This document shows positions 1 to 7,800 of a stretch of 64,000 bases of DNA, in pieces. The notes under the pieces were generated by a model, which did not search any database, was not told where the DNA came from, and was given only the letters and a program-made list of their open reading frames with translations. Positions within the stretch are counted from its first letter, which is position 1. Each line of letters begins with the position of its first letter. Source of the DNA: Elusimicrobiaceae bacterium (lineage in GTDB: Bacteria; Elusimicrobiota; Elusimicrobia; Elusimicrobiales; Elusimicrobiaceae); NCBI GenBank assembly GCA_017618215.1, contig JAFZUQ010000003.1:1-64000 (forward strand), given 5' to 3'. The translations under genes were made by a program, and so were the position numbers.

Positions 1-167
1 ATCCCTTCCGATAATAAATCACGTACCTCCTGCACCATCGGTTGGTACAATTTATCTTCCGTTATTAACTGACCAAATACCGTTACATTGCTTTCTATAA
101 GCAATGTCATCATTAGGATTACTGAGATTAGCTTTTTACATCTTTGAAAAGTATTTTTTATCGTCAT
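1..167 (-). CDS. Partial secreted protein, N-terminus only
   Basis: Reading the minus strand from an ATG at 167 gives 55 residues that run off the window edge without a stop. The start is preceded by GGAGA about six bases upstream. Residues 1-32 look like a signal peptide: a KNTFQRCKK basic stretch, a hydrophobic LISVILMMTLLI core, then a cleavable VFGQ region. The mature part seen so far is ordinary and polar, and I do not recognise a family. Its promoter (223-290) carries the TAGGTC box shared with the genes starting at 35296 and 61386, which also encode signal-peptide proteins, so it probably belongs to the same regulon. The function is unknown and the C-terminus is not visible. Confidence 0.75.
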   Translation of the reverse strand, partial: MTIKNTFQRCKKLISVILMMTLLIESNVTVFGQLITEDKLYQPMVQEVRDLLSEG

Positions 168-222
168 AAACTTTCTCCGAAATTATTTGTTCCGCCCCAT
201 TAATAGTACACCTTATACTCTT

Positions 223-290
223 ATTTTAACTAAGAGTTGATTGTTTGACAAGAGCTTTTGGACCTAGTGACGGATAGGGCTAAGGTCCTA
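223..290 (-). promoter_or_regulatory. TAGGTC-box promoter of the gene starting at 167
   Basis: On the minus strand the -35 is TTGTCA (251-246), the spacer is 17 bases and the -10 is TAAAAT (228-223). A TAGGTCCAAAAGCTC box begins at 266, exactly 15 bases upstream of the -35 start. A second copy, TAGGAC, begins at 290, 24 bases further out. The same arrangement occurs before 35296 and 61386. Confidence 0.65.
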
Positions 291-306
291 GGGTATTTTT
301 TTGTGT

Positions 307-335
307 TTGAATTAAAATATCAAATATGGTAAAAT
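307..335 (+). promoter_or_regulatory. Promoter of the acyltransferase/acyl-ACP synthetase gene
   Basis: The -35 is TTGAAT (307-312), followed by a 17-base spacer and the -10 TAAAAT (330-335). The predicted start near 342 gives a leader of about 42 bases ending in a good AGGAG site before the ATG at 384. It lies back to back with the TAGGTC-box promoter on the other strand. Confidence 0.55.
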
Positions 336-383
336 ATCTTTAGCATACAGTGTGCTAAAAATTGTTGTGTTTTAGGAGTTAGT

Positions 384-2702
384 ATGAAAAATTTTAAAAA
401 TTTATTTTCAGCAAAGAATATGAGTTTTGTGCTCGCTGCTTTTGTGGGATTATTTGTATGTTTTTTCCCGTTTGGGGTTAGTTTTAAGGATATTTTCCTA
501 TCATATATAGCCTTATTATTAATAGCTTTAGTTGCTCTTGTGATAATATCCCCGGAAAGGGTGGTTCGTTCTTTCATATATACATATTTAAACCTATTTT
601 ATAATATTGAGGTTAAAGGAAAGCAAAATATCATTAAAACCAAAGGCGCGGCAGTAATTTTAGCGAATAATAATTCCTTTATTGACCCTCTAATTTTAGC
701 GACTTATTTACCGAGGGAAGTTATCTTTTTAACCGATAGTAATATTGCGAATCGTTTTTGGATGAAAATTATTTTAAGGTATGCACATCATTTGCCGGTA
801 GATCCAACAAACCCAATGGCCATCAGAACGGTATTAAATGAACTGGAAAAGGGTAAGAAAATTGTAATTTTTCCGGAAGGACGTATGAGTACCACCGGAA
901 ATATTATGAAAATTTATAAAGGTCCTTCAATGATTGTACAGAAAGCAAATGCTCCTATTATACCTATATATATACAAAATACGCAATATTCCAGATTTTC
1001 ATATTATGGGCGTAAACTCCGTCACAGACCGCATAAATCAATTATCGTAAATATTATGCCCTCCCGTACTTGGGAATTACCTAAAACCGATAAAACTCAA
1101 GAACGAAAATATACTTTTGCTGAAGATAAAATCTATGACTTGATGAACAATATGCGTCTTGAGAGTTTTAATAATGACCAAACTGTTTTTGAGGCTTTAC
1201 TTGAAGGTGCTTCTATTTCCCGTTTTAAAAGCCGTGCTTTGGAAGATATGACGCGCAAAACAGTTACATTTAGGTCTTTAATTATTTCATCTTTCGCGCT
1301 TGGTGATAAGCTGGCAAAACTTACCAAAAAAGGTAGCTATGTCGGTTTAATGATGCCTAATCTTAATGCCACGATGTTTGCGTTTTTCGGCCTTTCAATT
1401 TACGGGCGCACCCCGGCAATGATAAACTTTACCTCTGGCAAGAAAAATATTTTATCTGCCATAAGATCAACAAAAATTAAAGAAGTAGTAACCGCCCGTG
1501 CTTTTATTGAAAAGGCGGAACTCGGCAGCATAATTGAAGCGCTTGAAGAAGCTAAAATAAAAATAATTTATCTTGAAGATGTAAGTAAGACTATCAGCCC
1601 GATTGAGAAAATATCTGCACTTATCAAAGGTTTTGCACCGCGCTTTGCTTATAAATTAATTAATAAGGACAGAAATCCTAATAATCCTGCCGTCGTCTTA
1701 TACACAAGCGGTTCGGAAGGAACACCGAAAGGCGTGGTACTCAGCCACCGCAATTTAATTATCAACAAATCACAAATTTGCACTGCTTTAGAAATTGATT
1801 TTAGGGATAAATTTTTTAATGCTTTACCTCTTTTTCATAGCTTTGGGTTGGCCGTTGGAACAATTGCCCCATTAATTGCAGGCGGAAGCAGTTTCTTGTA
1901 TCCTTCCCCTCTTCACTTTAAAGTTATTCCGGAACTTGTTTATGATAGAAATGCAACGGTTTTCTTCGGTACGGACACTTTCTTTAATGCTTATTGTAAA
2001 AATGCTCACCCGTATGATTTCCATAATATTCGCTATGCTGCCGTCGGTGCTGAAAAGCTGAAAGCGGAAACTTTTAATTTATGTTGTGAAAAAATGGGTA
2101 AACGTTTATTAGATGGTTATGGCGCAACGGAATGTTCCCCACTAATTTCCGTAGGCTCTGATATCTATTATAAACGCGGAACAGTTGGGCGCTTGGTGCC
2201 GGGTATGGAATATCGCTTAGATCCTGTTGAAGGTATTAAAGAAGGCGGTGAACTCGTTTTGAAAGGCGGCAATATTATGCTCGGTTATTTGCGTGAAAGC
2301 AATCCCGGCGTGATTGAAGCACCCAAAGATGGTTGGTATCATACCGGCGATATTGTTACCGTTGATGAAAGGGGCTTTATTGAAATTAAAGGCCGCGCAA
2401 AACGATTTGCTAAAATTGCAGGGGAAATGGTTTCCCTTACCGCAGTTGAAGATGCCTTAAAGAATTTGTGGCCGGACTTTATGCACGCGGCTTTACGTGT
2501 ACCTGATTCTAAACGCGGAGAACAGTTATTTGTTTTTACCACAAAACCGAACCCGAGTTTAGACGATATCAAACAAAGTTTTAAGGCACAAGGTTTAAGT
2601 GAACTTTGGGTTCCTAAGAACGTACAATATATACCTGAAATTATCTTGACCGGCAGCGGTAAGTTTGATTATGTTAAGATGGAAGAGATGGCAAAAGCGT
2701 AG
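384..2702 (+). CDS. aas: Bifunctional acyltransferase / acyl-ACP synthetase (Aas-like)
   Basis: A 772-residue fusion of an N-terminal PlsC-type acyltransferase and a C-terminal AMP-forming acyl-activating enzyme, the layout of E. coli Aas, which re-acylates lysophosphatidylethanolamine. Two membrane segments lie at about residues 13-31 and 38-56. The PlsC part keeps motif III (FPEGRMSTTG, near 165) and the Asp of motif I. However, the catalytic His of the NHxSFID motif is Asn: the protein reads NNNSFID at 95-101. The AMP-binding loop LYTSGSEGTPKG (about 438-449) and the later DGYGATE and YHTGD motifs are intact. So fatty-acid activation looks functional, while the acyl-transfer half may be inactive or altered. 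The start has AGGAG seven bases upstream. It converges on the rplI operon and is closed by a terminator at 2734. Confidence 0.85.
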   Translation: MKNFKNLFSAKNMSFVLAAFVGLFVCFFPFGVSFKDIFLSYIALLLIALVALVIISPERVVRSFIYTYLNLFYNIEVKGKQNIIKTKGAAVILANNNSFIDPLILATYLPREVIFLTDSNIANRFWMKIILRYAHHLPVDPTNPMAIRTVLNELEKGKKIVIFPEGRMSTTGNIMKIYKGPSMIVQKANAPIIPIYIQNTQYSRFSYYGRKLRHRPHKSIIVNIMPSRTWELPKTDKTQERKYTFAEDKIYDLMNNMRLESFNNDQTVFEALLEGASISRFKSRALEDMTRKTVTFRSLIISSFALGDKLAKLTKKGSYVGLMMPNLNATMFAFFGLSIYGRTPAMINFTSGKKNILSAIRSTKIKEVVTARAFIEKAELGSIIEALEEAKIKIIYLEDVSKTISPIEKISALIKGFAPRFAYKLINKDRNPNNPAVVLYTSGSEGTPKGVVLSHRNLIINKSQICTALEIDFRDKFFNALPLFHSFGLAVGTIAPLIAGGSSFLYPSPLHFKVIPELVYDRNATVFFGTDTFFNAYCKNAHPYDFHNIRYAAVGAEKLKAETFNLCCEKMGKRLLDGYGATECSPLISVGSDIYYKRGTVGRLVPGMEYRLDPVEGIKEGGELVLKGGNIMLGYLRESNPGVIEAPKDGWYHTGDIVTVDERGFIEIKGRAKRFAKIAGEMVSLTAVEDALKNLWPDFMHAALRVPDSKRGEQLFVFTTKPNPSLDDIKQSFKAQGLSELWVPKNVQYIPEIILTGSGKFDYVKMEEMAKA

Positions 2703-2733
2703 GCATAGGTTAAATAAACCTTTACAAATAAAC

Positions 2734-2768
2734 AACCCCCGGTAATTAATTGCCGGGGGTTTACTTTT
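2734..2768 (+). terminator. Terminator after the Aas-like gene
   Basis: AACCCCCGG and CCGGGGGTT form a 9-bp GC-rich stem (2734-2742 with 2753-2761), followed by a T-rich stretch on the plus strand. Confidence 0.8.
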
Positions 2769-2771
2769 ACA

Positions 2772-2802
2772 AAAAAATACCCACGCTCATTAAAGCGTGG
2801 GT
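2772..2802 (-). terminator. Terminator of the rpsF-ssb-rpsR-rplI operon
   Basis: ACCCACGCT (2779-2787) pairs with AGCGTGGGT (2794-2802) around a six-base loop. On the minus strand the stem is followed by ATTTTTTTG. It lies 35 bases beyond the rplI stop. Confidence 0.8.
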
Positions 2803-2836
2803 TAAAAACAGAACTAGTAAAAACTAATAACTACTA

Positions 2837-3292
2837 CTATTTCTTCTCTTCTACGGCATTAAGTTTGACGGTGATTTTTGCATATACCGTCGGTTTAAAA
2901 TAAATTGAAACTTCTGTATCACCAATCTTTTTGATCGGGTTGAAAATTTCAATATTATTTTTTGAAACTTTATGCCCAAGGTCTGCCAAACTTTTTTGGA
3001 CGTCTGCTTTGGTTACGGAACCGAAAACAACACCTTCAATATTAACGGTTCTTTCATAAGTTAAGACGATACCGTTAAGTTTTTTGGCTTCTTCTTTGGC
3101 TTTTGCAAGGTCGGCTTCAATTTTTTTCTTGCGTTGTTCTGCGCCAAGTTCCCAATTTTTGAGGGCTGCCGGTGTTGCGATTTCCGCTAAATTTTGCGGA
3201 AGTAAATAGTTGCGTGCATAACCGGGTTTAACTTCGGCAATTTCACCGACAGTACCTAAATTTTTAACATCCTTTCTAAGAATAACTTTCAT
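2837..3292 (-). CDS. rplI: 50S ribosomal protein L9
   Basis: 151 residues, the normal length for bL9. The N-terminal domain begins [18 protein letters not shown] and continues with the family's [10 protein letters not shown] signature (about 23-32). A long charged connecting helix and a C-terminal rRNA-binding domain containing GSVTKADV follow. L9 binds 23S rRNA at the base of the L1 stalk. It is the last gene of the rpsF-ssb-rpsR-rplI operon, 20 bases after rpsR, and a purine-rich AGGAGAC site precedes its ATG. Nothing unusual. Confidence 0.97.
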   Translation of the reverse strand: MKVILRKDVKNLGTVGEIAEVKPGYARNYLLPQNLAEIATPAALKNWELGAEQRKKKIEADLAKAKEEAKKLNGIVLTYERTVNIEGVVFGSVTKADVQKSLADLGHKVSKNNIEIFNPIKKIGDTEVSIYFKPTVYAKITVKLNAVEEKK

Positions 3293-3312
3293 TTTTGTCT
3301 CCTGTTATAAAT

Positions 3313-3648
3313 TTATTTTTTCGGTAAGCAATAGGCTAAAAAGGCAAGGTTTCTGTCCCTTTTAACGGCCTTTGTTATTTGGCGTTGGTGTTTGGCACAA
3401 GTGCCGGTAATGCGCCTTGATAAAATTTTACCGCTTTCCATGGTAAAACTTTTGATAAGTTGAATATTTTTATAATCAACATTTTCAATTTTTTCTGCAC
3501 AAAATTTGCAGACTTTGCGCCTTGCTTCAAAACGTTTCTTTGCAAAAGGGCGGGCAGCTCTTTCGGTTGCGGCACCTTCTTGCGGTTTTGCTGTTTCAGC
3601 AGCAGGGGCAGCGTTTACTTCTTTATTTTCAATCTTTTCTTCTGACAT
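3313..3648 (-). CDS. rpsR: 30S ribosomal protein S18 with N-terminal extension
   Basis: 111 residues against about 75 for a typical bS18. The C-terminal core (about 40-111) holds the family motifs, including NIQLIKSF and ITGTCAKHQRQITKAVKR. A CKFC pair (about 47-50) and a later Cys suggest the zinc-binding form of S18. The first 35 or so residues are an extra Ala/Glu/Pro-rich, low-complexity segment. An internal Met start giving a shorter protein is not evident, so the extension appears real. S18 pairs with S6 on the platform of the small subunit, and both are encoded in this operon. Confidence 0.95.
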   Translation of the reverse strand: MSEEKIENKEVNAAPAAETAKPQEGAATERAARPFAKKRFEARRKVCKFCAEKIENVDYKNIQLIKSFTMESGKILSRRITGTCAKHQRQITKAVKRDRNLAFLAYCLPKK

Positions 3649-3666
3649 TTTTCTTCCTCTAATTAA

Positions 3667-4077
3667 TTAAAATGGTACATCATCTTCAGCTACTTCAGTT
3701 TCTGCTTCGGCTGAAGTATTGGCTTCTTGTGCAGCGCCTGAGGGCACAACTTGAACGCGGTTTGCATTGATGCGGAGCTCGCGTCTTTGTTGACCGTCTT
3801 TACCTGTAAATTCATTCATTACAAGGCGGCCTTCAACGATTACGGGTGTGCCTTTTTTGATTCTTTCTTTCAAGCGGTCTGCAAGTCCGGCAAAAGCAGT
3901 GGCGGAGATATATGAAACTTCTTCTTTCCACTCATTTGTGCTTGGGTCCATATAAGACCTATTATTTGCGATGCTGAAAGAGCAAACGGTGCTGCCCTTT
4001 TGAGTCATCCTAATATCCGGGTCGCGCGTAAGGCGGCCGGATACGATAATAAAATTTAATTCCGGAACTCTTGCCAT
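3667..4077 (-). CDS. ssb: Single-stranded DNA-binding protein
   Basis: 136 residues with an OB-fold (about 6-105) starting with the ssb-like NFIIVSGRLTRDPDIR and containing YISATAFAGLADRL. An acidic flexible tail ends in DDVPF, the tip that recruits replication and repair partners. SSB protects single-stranded DNA in replication, repair and recombination. It sits between rpsF (one-base gap) and rpsR (18-base gap), the usual bacterial position. The tail is short but ordinary. Confidence 0.96.
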   Translation of the reverse strand: MARVPELNFIIVSGRLTRDPDIRMTQKGSTVCSFSIANNRSYMDPSTNEWKEEVSYISATAFAGLADRLKERIKKGTPVIVEGRLVMNEFTGKDGQQRRELRINANRVQVVPSGAAQEANTSAEAETEVAEDDVPF

Positions 4078-4078
4078 A

Positions 4079-4411
4079 TTATGCTGCTACTTCTGCTTTA
4101 GCTTTATTAGCAGGTTTGTTTTTGGGTTCTTCGTAAGACATTACGATATTCCTTAAAATTGAATTATTGAGTTTTAAAGTGTCGTTGAATTTTTTAACGA
4201 AGTTCGGTTCTGCTTTGAAGCGGAAATATAAGTAAAAGCCTTCGCGGTTTTTCTTAATTTCGTGGGATAAGCGCCTGCGGCCGAGTTTTTCTTCAGAAAG
4301 AACTTCGCCTTTAGCGGCAGTTATCAAACCTTTGATTTTTTCAACCAAGGCGGCAACTTCATTATCATTGAGTTGCGGTTTGAGTATTGTTACTGTTTCG
4401 TAAGTTTTCAT
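4079..4411 (-). CDS. rpsF: 30S ribosomal protein S6
   Basis: 110 residues beginning MKTYETVTILKPQL. The bS6 signatures are present, including RRLSHEIKKNREGFYLYF (about 52-69) and the NNSILRNIV segment. The frame stays open to 4549, but that upstream ATG lies at the -35 of the operon promoter and cannot be transcribed. The ATG at 4411, with AGGA just upstream, matches the family start. S6 binds S18 in the 30S platform. The C-terminal tail is rich in Lys and Ala. First gene of the ribosomal operon. Confidence 0.96.
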   Translation of the reverse strand: MKTYETVTILKPQLNDNEVAALVEKIKGLITAAKGEVLSEEKLGRRRLSHEIKKNREGFYLYFRFKAEPNFVKKFNDTLKLNNSILRNIVMSYEEPKNKPANKAKAEVAA

Positions 4412-4514
4412 AGTCCTGTTTTTTTCGTAAAAAAAGCACTGCGGGGTAGTATCTACCTCGTTGATGCCTAGATATTTTAGGAAATCACCATTAGTCCAAG
4501 GAATATCTTTTCCT
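4412..4514 (-). ncRNA. rpsF leader, candidate S6:S18-binding autoregulatory RNA
   Basis: The transcript starts about 100 bases before rpsF. Within it an inner stem GGUAG/CUACC with a three-base loop (4445-4457) is enclosed by an outer stem AGGCAU/GUGCUU (4464-4469 with 4434-4439). The internal loop has CAACGA on the 5' side and CCGCA on the 3' side. A two-stem fold with an unpaired CCG next to the inner stem is the hallmark of the leader bound by the S6:S18 complex in many bacteria. I built the fold by eye, so the assignment is tentative. Confidence 0.5.
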
Positions 4515-4520
4515 GTAAAT

Positions 4521-4549
4521 ATTGTAGCAAAATTAATTGTGTTTTGCAA
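4521..4549 (-). promoter_or_regulatory. Promoter of the rpsF operon
   Basis: On the minus strand the -35 is TTGCAA (4549-4544), the spacer is 17 bases and the -10 is TACAAT (4526-4521). The predicted start is near 4514. Confidence 0.7.
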
Positions 4550-4559
4550 GGGGTCTTAT

Positions 4560-4842
4560 AGGAAGTTTGCAGTTAGTATTCTTTGCCGTCAAAGTCTTTT
4601 TGGTAAATTTTGATTTTTCATTTCCTAGAGTACCGAGAGTCGCTTCGCTCCCGTTCTTCTTTGTACTCGTCGTCAAAGTAAAAATCAAAATTTCCTCAAA
4701 AATACTTGCCGGGTTTTTATAGTTGGTTTGGTTTTATTTTATTTCGTCAAAGAAAAATAAAAAATCATCTCAAATTTTCTGCGCGGTGCGATATTATGTT
4801 CATTCGCTATGGTTTCACGCTCTAAAGATGTCGCGGGAAAAA
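4560..4842. repeat. Non-coding region with nested inverted repeats and repeated CGTCAAAG units
   Basis: No credible gene lies in these 283 bases. A perfect 14-bp inverted repeat, AAATTTTGATTTTT (4605-4618) and its complement (4680-4693), encloses a concentric 6-bp pair GAGTAC/GTACTC (4628-4633 and 4663-4668). CGTCAAAG occurs three times, at 4587, 4671 and 4745, each in an AT-rich setting. Together this resembles a dispersed palindromic element or the remains of several copies. Copies elsewhere in the genome cannot be checked here. Confidence 0.5.
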
Positions 4843-7800
4843 TTAAAATTTTCTCAAATCAGACTCCATAAACCTAGCAAATTTGTGAATTTCTTTCCCC
4901 ATAGCTTCTATTTCTTTTTCAGATAGTGCAAGTTCTCGAAAGCCACTTCCATATAGCCATGCATAAAAATCTGAGCCCATTACTTTTTGAGTACTTCCAT
5001 CGGCTTTAGTAATTGTTACAAAAAAGGAATCATGATAATCAAATTCAACGTCAACAGTTCCATGAAATTGTTCGTCTAATAAAATCCAATTTCGTGCCTC
5101 TTTTCTATCAGAATAAGATAGATTCTGATATCGATTTTGTCTTTCTAAAAAAAGATTATCAGCATCTGTTTGAGTAAGTGTTTGTTTACTTGACAAAGGC
5201 TTTGTCGCCATTGCAGTAGGTGTTTCCACAGCTTTTTGACCTTGTTTTGCAACATTATCTATACTACCTTTTCCGAACTTACGTATTTCAGATTGAATTG
5301 CTCTTATATTGTTATCCTGCTGTACAATATCATCTATGACATCTTGTTCTAGTCCAAGCCTTTTTAATCTCTTAGGATGAGGCCTTCCCCCATTAGCCAT
5401 TCTACGAAATTCATCTTTAAGACGTTGCGAAGCGGATTTAGGTTGAACCCTGTATAACATATTTTCATAACTGTCTACCATGGCAGAATATTTCTTTTGC
5501 AGTTCTGCTTTTTTAGCAGCCTGTTGTGCTATTTCTTGAGTTTTAGCAACGGTTACATTATTTCGTGTCATGAAATCATCTAAACCTTTAATAGCATCTC
5601 TTTCTTTTTGAGATATATTTAATTCAGGGACTTCAGGCACGCCATCCAGCCATGCTCTAAATGAAGTTGCTTTTGCTTTAAATTTTTCGCCGTTTAATTT
5701 TGTGATTTCAACATATTCATCATCTATCCAAGTTACTTGTGAAGTACCAGTGTATTGTTTGTCAAGTTTTCTGAAATCACTTGCTTTAAATCTTGTACTT
5801 TGGCTATAATTTTCTTTATCTCCACTTATACGATATGCTTGACTATCACGTCCGCGATTAAGTTTTTTAGACTCTTCAAACGTTAGAGTCGGTTGCTTCG
5901 GTGTGTTTGAAATTCGTTGATTAAAACCAATACCTTGTTTCGTAGGAGTAGTATTTAACAAATCATCTAAACCTTGTATAGCATCCTTTTCTGTTCGACT
6001 TATACCACACCCCCGAACATCTGACACCCCATTTATCCAAGATTTAAAATCAGATTCAGACATGTATTTAGATTCATAATAACCTGAGCCATCTGGTTTG
6101 GTTTTAACAATTCTGACCTTATTACCGGGGGCTCGCTCTACCTTAACAGTTCCATGGAAATCTTTATCTAGTGCTATCCAATTTTCTGCTGCTGATTTGA
6201 TATCTTCACTATATCTGGAAGATGAAGATAGTTCTTTACTAATAATTGTAGCACGATGTTCAGACATAAAATCAGTTTCCCAACGGAATATGTCTTTATA
6301 TCCTTGTATAGCATCTCGTTCCTTTTTAGATAAATAGATTCCTTTATCTGGCATACCACCAGCTAGCCATCCATGTAAACGTTCTGTTTCTACGATTTTA
6401 GTACTTCCATCTGCTTTAGTAATTTTTGTAAATAAGCCACCGTTAGTTGGATCTATTAATTCAACCTTAACAGTTTCATGAAATTCTTTATCTAGTGATA
6501 TCCAATTTTTTCCCTCTCTTTTTAGCATATCATCAAGATTTTCATAACGACTTTGTCTTTGTTTAAATAGGTCATCAGCCTCTTGTTTAGTTAGAGTCGG
6601 TTCATTTGTTATTTGTCTGTTCAAATCTGATAAGTTCTGTTGAGGGGTACCCGGAGTGTCGGGGCCGCCGGCGGAATTGCGAACATCATAAGGATTTTTT
6701 GCATTAGGGCCTTCCGGGCCACGTGCTTGTGGGCCTGTGTTTCCTTTTGCCGTAAAATCTTGCACACCGCCTTTGCCGTTTACTGCTTTACCGGCATCAT
6801 CGGGGATATAGGTATCACTTTTACCGAAACCTATTTGCCTTCGCATACCTTCGGGTGCACCGGTGGTAGTATTTGACGGCGAAACATTATCTTGCGGTTT
6901 AAAACCTATACCGCGCCTGGTTTCTTCAGGTTTGGCACTTGCGACGAGGTCGTCAAATTCCCCGGTCAATTTAGTTTCCAATTTTTTAGGAGGTAATGCC
7001 GTCACCGGTTCCGGTTTCGGTGTTGGGGCTTTAGCAAAATCTTCTACAACATCTGTTGTAGTTTCCGCGCCTTTAGTTAAACCTTGGGTAGTTTTAGGAG
7101 CGGTTTTTGCATCATCTAAATGTCTACCCATACCACTAAAATCGTCAAAAGCGTCAAAAGCGTCAGACACAAAATTTCCGGCTTTGGACTTTAATTGTTT
7201 AACAGGTTGTGTTGCTCTTTGTACACTACGACCTACTTTGCTATCCGTTAAGGCATTTTTTGCAGTTTGAACGCCCCTGCCAACAGTTTCAGCTGCTTTT
7301 GTAACTTTTGCAGTTGTCTTGGGGGCTGTCTGCGCAACTTTGCTTGCTAATTTTAAACCTTTTACAGTTTCGCCTATCGGAGCAAGCAGCATTGTAGGGT
7401 CCATTACAAAATCTGACGCGATAGCTAAAATTTCTACTTCGGTTTTTGCATTGCTTTCAAAGCGGACTTCCTGCATACTTTTTGCAAGGTTTTTATCCTG
7501 ATAACCCCTTCTTCCTGATTTGGTTATTGCATCACGCGCAAGTTTTGCTATCGGCATATTTTGATACAATTCGTTTGTACCGACTTTACTCCAAGTTTCG
7601 GCAAATTTATCACTTTTACCGCTAAAGCCTTCAACATCATAATAAAACACTTGCCCGTATGCAATATAATTAGAAGCAATTTGCGTTAACACTTTATTTA
7701 ATGAGTTTGATAAAATATCGCTTATTTGCGCTTCACGGTATATTTCGCTGTTTGACATATCTTCAAGCCCATCTTCTATACCCATTTTAAAATCTTGTAT

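Noticed and set aside
223..290. Sigma-54 promoter for the TAGGTC genes
   Set aside because: No GG-N10-GC element is present. The -35/-10 pairs with 17-base spacing fit the housekeeping sigma factor plus an upstream activator.
4412..4549. N-terminal extension of S6 from the ATG at 4549
   Set aside because: That ATG lies at the -35 of the operon promoter, so it cannot be on the mRNA. The ATG at 4411 has an AGGA site and matches the family start.
4587..4752. CRISPR-like array from the CGTCAAAG repeats
   Set aside because: The units are only 8 bases and three in number, with uneven spacing and no cas genes nearby.
4537..4926. Two short plus-strand open frames in the repeat region
   Set aside because: No ribosome-binding site, low-complexity content and overlap with the rpsF promoter and the 3' end of the 1319-residue gene.
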